Positions 61,012-64,000 of a stretch of 64,000 nt of DNA are shown piece by piece. The notes under the pieces were generated by a model. That model ran no database searches, was not told where the DNA came from, and saw only the letters and a program-made list of their open reading frames with translations. Source of the stretch: Eledone cirrhosa (lineage: Eukaryota > Mollusca > Cephalopoda > Octopoda > Eledonidae); contig OZ024759.1 in assembly GCA_964016885.1 (NCBI GenBank), positions 2,920,285-2,984,284 on the forward strand, written 5' to 3'. Every line of letters starts with the position of its first letter. Position 1 is the stretch's first letter. A program made the translations under genes and the position numbers.

Positions 61012-61572
61012 TTAGCTGTATACTTTATGGAATGTTCTATGGAATTTATGCAAGCAAAGCGAAAATAAATCTGTGCGTCTATTTATTATAGAATTGAAAT
61101 TAGATATAATGGTAAATTTCTCGTCTAGGCAGAGATTACATGTTCTGGATAGGGAAGAATTCAGGTAAGGAAAGGCGGAACAAACCTTCCTCCAAGAGAT
61201 GTTATAGTTAATATTTTTGTGTGTCAAGGACCATATGAGTTCCGAGAGTGCCGTGTTAGTTCTTTTAAGTTGATATCTAAAAGACGAAATGTGATTATAA
61301 AATCTTGCTTTGAAGGAAGTGGAAGTGGAACCGAAATAGGTAAACGAATTAGTATCAGTTATAACCTTACATTCATAGACTAAGTTTTTATCAAGACAAT
61401 GATTATTAAGAGGACATTTAGTTTTAATAGGGCAATTACAATTACGATTAGAGAAATTAACAGAGTTATGAACAAGTGACCTAGTATTATTTATAGAAGG
61501 AATTGGATTGGAGAAGTTATTTACGATATGAACAATAGTTTCCTGATTTAGATTGGTATTATGAACATTCAA
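61012..61572 (-). pseudogene. PLE 7 GIY-YIG endonuclease
   Basis: One open minus-strand frame: NFSNRNCNCPIKTKCPL, HCLDKNLVYECKV, FTYFGSTSTSFKARFYNH (YFG for YIG), LSELIWSLTHKNINY, ISWRKVCSAFPYLN and CNLCLDEKF, ending HKFHRTFHKVYS. The domain looks complete with its Cys linker. The initiator shown by the frame is internal to the element's long protein. It is separated from the RT piece by a frameshift or stop near 61800. Confidence 0.87.
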
Positions 61573-61806
61573 CGAAGTTACGTTTGACGTCGTATTTAAA
61601 TTTACAGAATCTAGCCTAGAGTTAACAATGACGTCGGGTATACTACTGCTATTATTATGACGCTCAGTGTTGGAAGGATGTAATTTATTATTTAATATTT
61701 TATTGTTGTGTTTAGAGATAATGTTAGAGATGTTGGAAGTGGTGGAATGAGAACATTTTATTGTATGTTTGTTAAAGATTTTACTATAGATATGTGAGGG
61801 ATTTTA

Positions 61807-62254
61807 CTATAGATATGTAAAGAATAGTTTAGGAATATTATTATTAATAGATATAGAAAAAGGAGCATTATACCAAATTATATTTTTGTATCTAGGTCTT
61901 TTATTTAAGTTATTGGAATGTTCATAATTAATTATTTTACTGTAAGACCTTCGAGGATTTGTTTCCTTACTGTATTTAATTTTATCAGGATAACCGGCTT
62001 TAGAAAGCGCATTATTATAGTAATTGGCGTTAGCAAGGAAGATATCTTTATTAGAGGATAGATTTGAGATTCTTTTTTCAATATTAGTGACTATAGCATT
62101 TTTAATGTTAGTGGAGTGGTTAGATTTAAAATTAACATAATTTTGATTCTCATTGTTTTTATGGTAAGGGTAATATAACCCAGTGTCAAGATTAAGGGAT
62201 ATATCCAAGAAGTTAGCTAGTTCGACGTTGTTATCAAATTCAATTTTAAGTTCA
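61807..62254 (-). pseudogene. PLE 7 reverse transcriptase C-terminus, truncated
   Basis: The minus strand reads MDISLNLDTGLYYPYHKN, NYVNFKSNHSTNIKNAI, EKRISNLSSNKDIFLANANY, RPRYKNIIWYNAPFSI and IPKLFF. It matches PLE 5 (DISTGIYQPYHKP, RISNLSSNQDVF, RRVTWYNNPF). The catalytic motifs are missing because the element is cut at 62254, where the inverted 3' end begins. Confidence 0.85.
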
Positions 62255-62640
62255 ATTCTATAATAAATAGACGCACAGATTTATTTTCGCTCTGCCTGCA
62301 TAAATTCCATAGAAATTCCATAAAGTATACATCTAATATCTCAATACCTTACTAGTTTAAAATCCTTTATTCTCAAAGGCTTATATATCTTTTACAAATA
62401 TACCCATCTTTCTACCTTATTTCAGTATTATATATTATATAATACAATTTACTCATTCTATGTCATTCTTCTTTATCATTTTCCTTTCTTTCTTTTTTCT
62501 TTTTAATTCCTAATCTCTAATCTGTACTTTTTCTTCCCAACTACTTCTCAATTCATATTATTACTCACCACAACATTATCCATTCTTCCATCTTTCCTCA
62601 TATCATTGGCCATAAAAAAATTATTTTTTTAATACATTAT

Positions 62641-62668
62641 AATTGTTTCTACTTTAGGCACAAGGCCA
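62641..62668 (-). mobile_element. 28-bp SINE tail insertion with 10-bp target duplication
   Basis: The minus strand reads GCTGGCCTTGTGCCTAAAG, TAGAAACA, the 3' tail also seen at 21135-21160. ACATTATAAT occurs directly on both sides (62631 and about 62670). The matching place in the other arm (about 60708-60718) has a single ATTATAATGT and no insert. Confidence 0.7.
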
Positions 62669-63514
62669 GCAAAACATTATAATATTACGATTATTAAGTC
62701 CTTCGTAAACATATAAACTTTTTGACGTTAGATTTTTTCTTCCTTAAATTTGTCTTATCTCTTCTATCCTTTCATGCTCGTTTTAAACCTACTACTTAAT
62801 TTTACTTTCACATATTACAATACATAAAATCAAACTTAAAGCCTAACTAATTTCTTTTAATATATTATATTAACATTAGAAAATATTTCGTAAACATATA
62901 TACTTTTTGATGTTAGATATTTTCTTCCTTAAACATTCTTTTTTCTTCTCTCCTTCTGCACTCATTTAAAACATATTATTTACGTATACATATTACAATA
63001 CATAAAACAAACTTAAACCCTAACTAATTCCTCTAAATTCATAACTCATTTATTCTTCTCCTTCTTTTCACATTATATCCTTAATATCATTAATATTTTT
63101 TTTAAATAATACATATTAATAAATTCTTTTTCTTCGCACATATTATTAAACCCTTCAATATACAAACCTTAATTTAATACTATTCTTAATTCCTTTTTCT
63201 TCATGCATAAAGCTTTTAATTTCAAAATCTTTTAAATTATCTATTATCTTCCAACGGTCTCTGTGAGACAATATTCTTTCTCAGTTGTAAAGGCTATCTC
63301 TCTCTCTCTATCACCCATCTCTCCTCTTCTCTCATCCTTCCTTCTTATACTCCTCCCCCACCATCCTTTACTCTTATTTCTTCCTCTTCCTTACCTTTTC
63401 CAGCCCCCCTCACTTTTTCCCAATCTCATACATCCATCTTAATTTATTTTTCATATGTTGATTTAAAACTTCACTGCTCACACGTGTTTTTTAAACTTCA
63501 TATCATGTCTCCCT

Positions 63515-63583
63515 ATTTTATCTGATGAGAACGCAAATATCATCCCATTATGATATTTGTTTTTGAAATGTGCATAATAAAAT
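63515..63583 (+). ncRNA. Hammerhead ribozyme motif, family A
   Basis: ATTTTAT (63515-63521), CTGATGA (63522-63528), CAAATATCAT-CCCATT-ATGATATTTG (stem II, 63534-63559), GAAA (63565-63568), TGTGCA (63569-63574), UA (63575-63576), ATAAAAT (63577-63583). Stem I is perfect over seven pairs. Predicted cleavage follows 63576. Inverted partner of 59827-59895. Confidence 0.82.
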
Positions 63584-63612
63584 ACTTGGAACTCTTTTAA
63601 CCATCTTTTGAT

Positions 63613-63625
<13 letters not shown>

Positions 63626-63656
<31 letters not shown>

Positions 63657-63765
63657 GTGAAGTGAAGCACTGTTTTTATATATATCAACTCATGTGTTAC
63701 CTTTCTACATTCGATATATATATATAATGAAAGAGTGAAGAATAACATGGTCAACAGTACAAAAA
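63626..63765. other. TA repeat and short unassigned spacer
   Basis: TA tract to 63652, then GAAGTGAAGTGAAGCACTG and a second TA patch at 63715-63727. Nothing else is seen. Confidence 0.6.
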
Positions 63766-64000
63766 GGGGGTTTTATTTACAGTCTAACAATTGTTTTACT
63801 GATTAAGTTGTCTAAAAATTTCTGACAGTTCCACTCAATTTTAAATAAGTTGTTAGCATAACTAGATCATCAGATGATTTTATGATGATCTGGTTAAGCT
63901 AACAACGTATTTAAAATTGAGTGGAACTGCTTCAAGTAGTCATGAATTTTTAGACAACTTAATCAGTGAATCAATTGTTAGACTGTAAATAAAACCCCCT
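63766..64000. repeat. Palindrome running to the window end
   Basis: AGGGGGTTTTATTTACAGTC at 63765 and GACTGTAAATAAAACCCCCT at the last bases are inverse. CTTAATCAGT and TTTAAAATTGAGTGGAACTG are also paired. The centre is near 63880 (ATCATCAGATGATTTTATGATGATC). Arms are about 115 bp with a small insertion (CTTCAAGTAGTCATG) on one side. Confidence 0.9.

Larger units (their letters stand above)
59695..63625 (-). mobile_element. PLE 7: PLE core inside 1.3-kb inverted arms
   Basis: The minus-strand RT and GIY-YIG remains (62208-61012) are followed by their 3' UTR (to about 59795) and border (59701-59790). From 62255 to 63620 the same 3' end appears again in inverse, starting within the last codons of the nuclease (AATAAATAGACGCACAGATTT). 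So a 5'-truncated PLE is joined head-on to an inverted copy of its own 3' end. The arms are about 1,300 bp and highly similar. 59990-61000 and 62330-63430 hold no gene beyond this. Confidence 0.88.

Noticed and set aside
63766..64000. CTGATGA near the centre of the terminal palindrome as a hammerhead
   Set aside because: No GAAA follows at a distance compatible with a stem II, and stem I cannot be formed.

Overview
The window looks like non-coding-dominated genomic DNA of a cephalopod, most likely an octopus. Supporting signs are a truncated tRNA-SINE tail of the cephalopod type (GCCTTTCATCCTTC / GGGGTCGATA), the repeated (ATC)n-headed SINE ending TGGATGCCCTTCCTAAC, abundant Penelope-like elements (PLEs), Tx1-type LINEs, Helitrons, hAT and Tc1 elements, long AT microsatellites and introns of tens of kilobases. 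The genus is an inference.

Only one host gene is visible. Four short plus-strand exons (8424-8629, 9354-9450, 22218-22367, 57485-57580) have proper AG/GT borders and keep one reading phase throughout, giving about 182 codons of an unrecognised protein. Everything else is intron filled with repeats. Intron sizes are about 0.7, 12.8 and 35.1 kb.

Layout. 1-8416: a 31-bp minisatellite with 3,379-bp and 1,145-bp higher-order duplications, ending on the 3' splice site of the first visible exon. 8636-9236: a GGT/GTGG repeat. 9507-21290: a 41-43-bp minisatellite split by two Helitrons (9672-13504, 13548-14386), a 5.6-kb Tx1-like LINE and a SINE fragment. 21455-25555: SINEs, a MITE, a LINE fragment and a small palindrome. 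25545-43150: mostly PLE remains (coding pieces at 26128, 30809, 33873/37216, 39249 and 40600) with a hAT element, an RTE-type LINE carrying a 5' inversion, an 18-bp satellite and AT repeats. 43303-43927: a 625-bp palindrome. 44040-49669: a second Tx1-like LINE. 50411-52773: a LINE 3' fragment and a Tc1 element. 52774-56720 and 59695-63625: two PLEs bounded by inverted arms. 56811-57317 and 63766-64000: further palindromes.

The most notable signal is a set of hammerhead-ribozyme motifs (CTGANGA, stem II, GAAA, very short or palindromic stem III, UH cleavage site, stem I). They lie in inverted pairs at the ends of the PLE-type palindromes. Three families can be built by hand: one with a 6-nt self-complementary stem III (ten copies plus one divergent), one with a CTAG stem III (43441-43483 and 43744-43786), and one with all three stems (55059-55106, decayed partner 54658-54705). 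PLE-borne minimal hammerheads that act as dimers are known, so the class is not new; their number, divergence and outward-facing pairing in one intron is worth following. No transposon coding sequence here is intact: each has stops, frameshifts or truncations.
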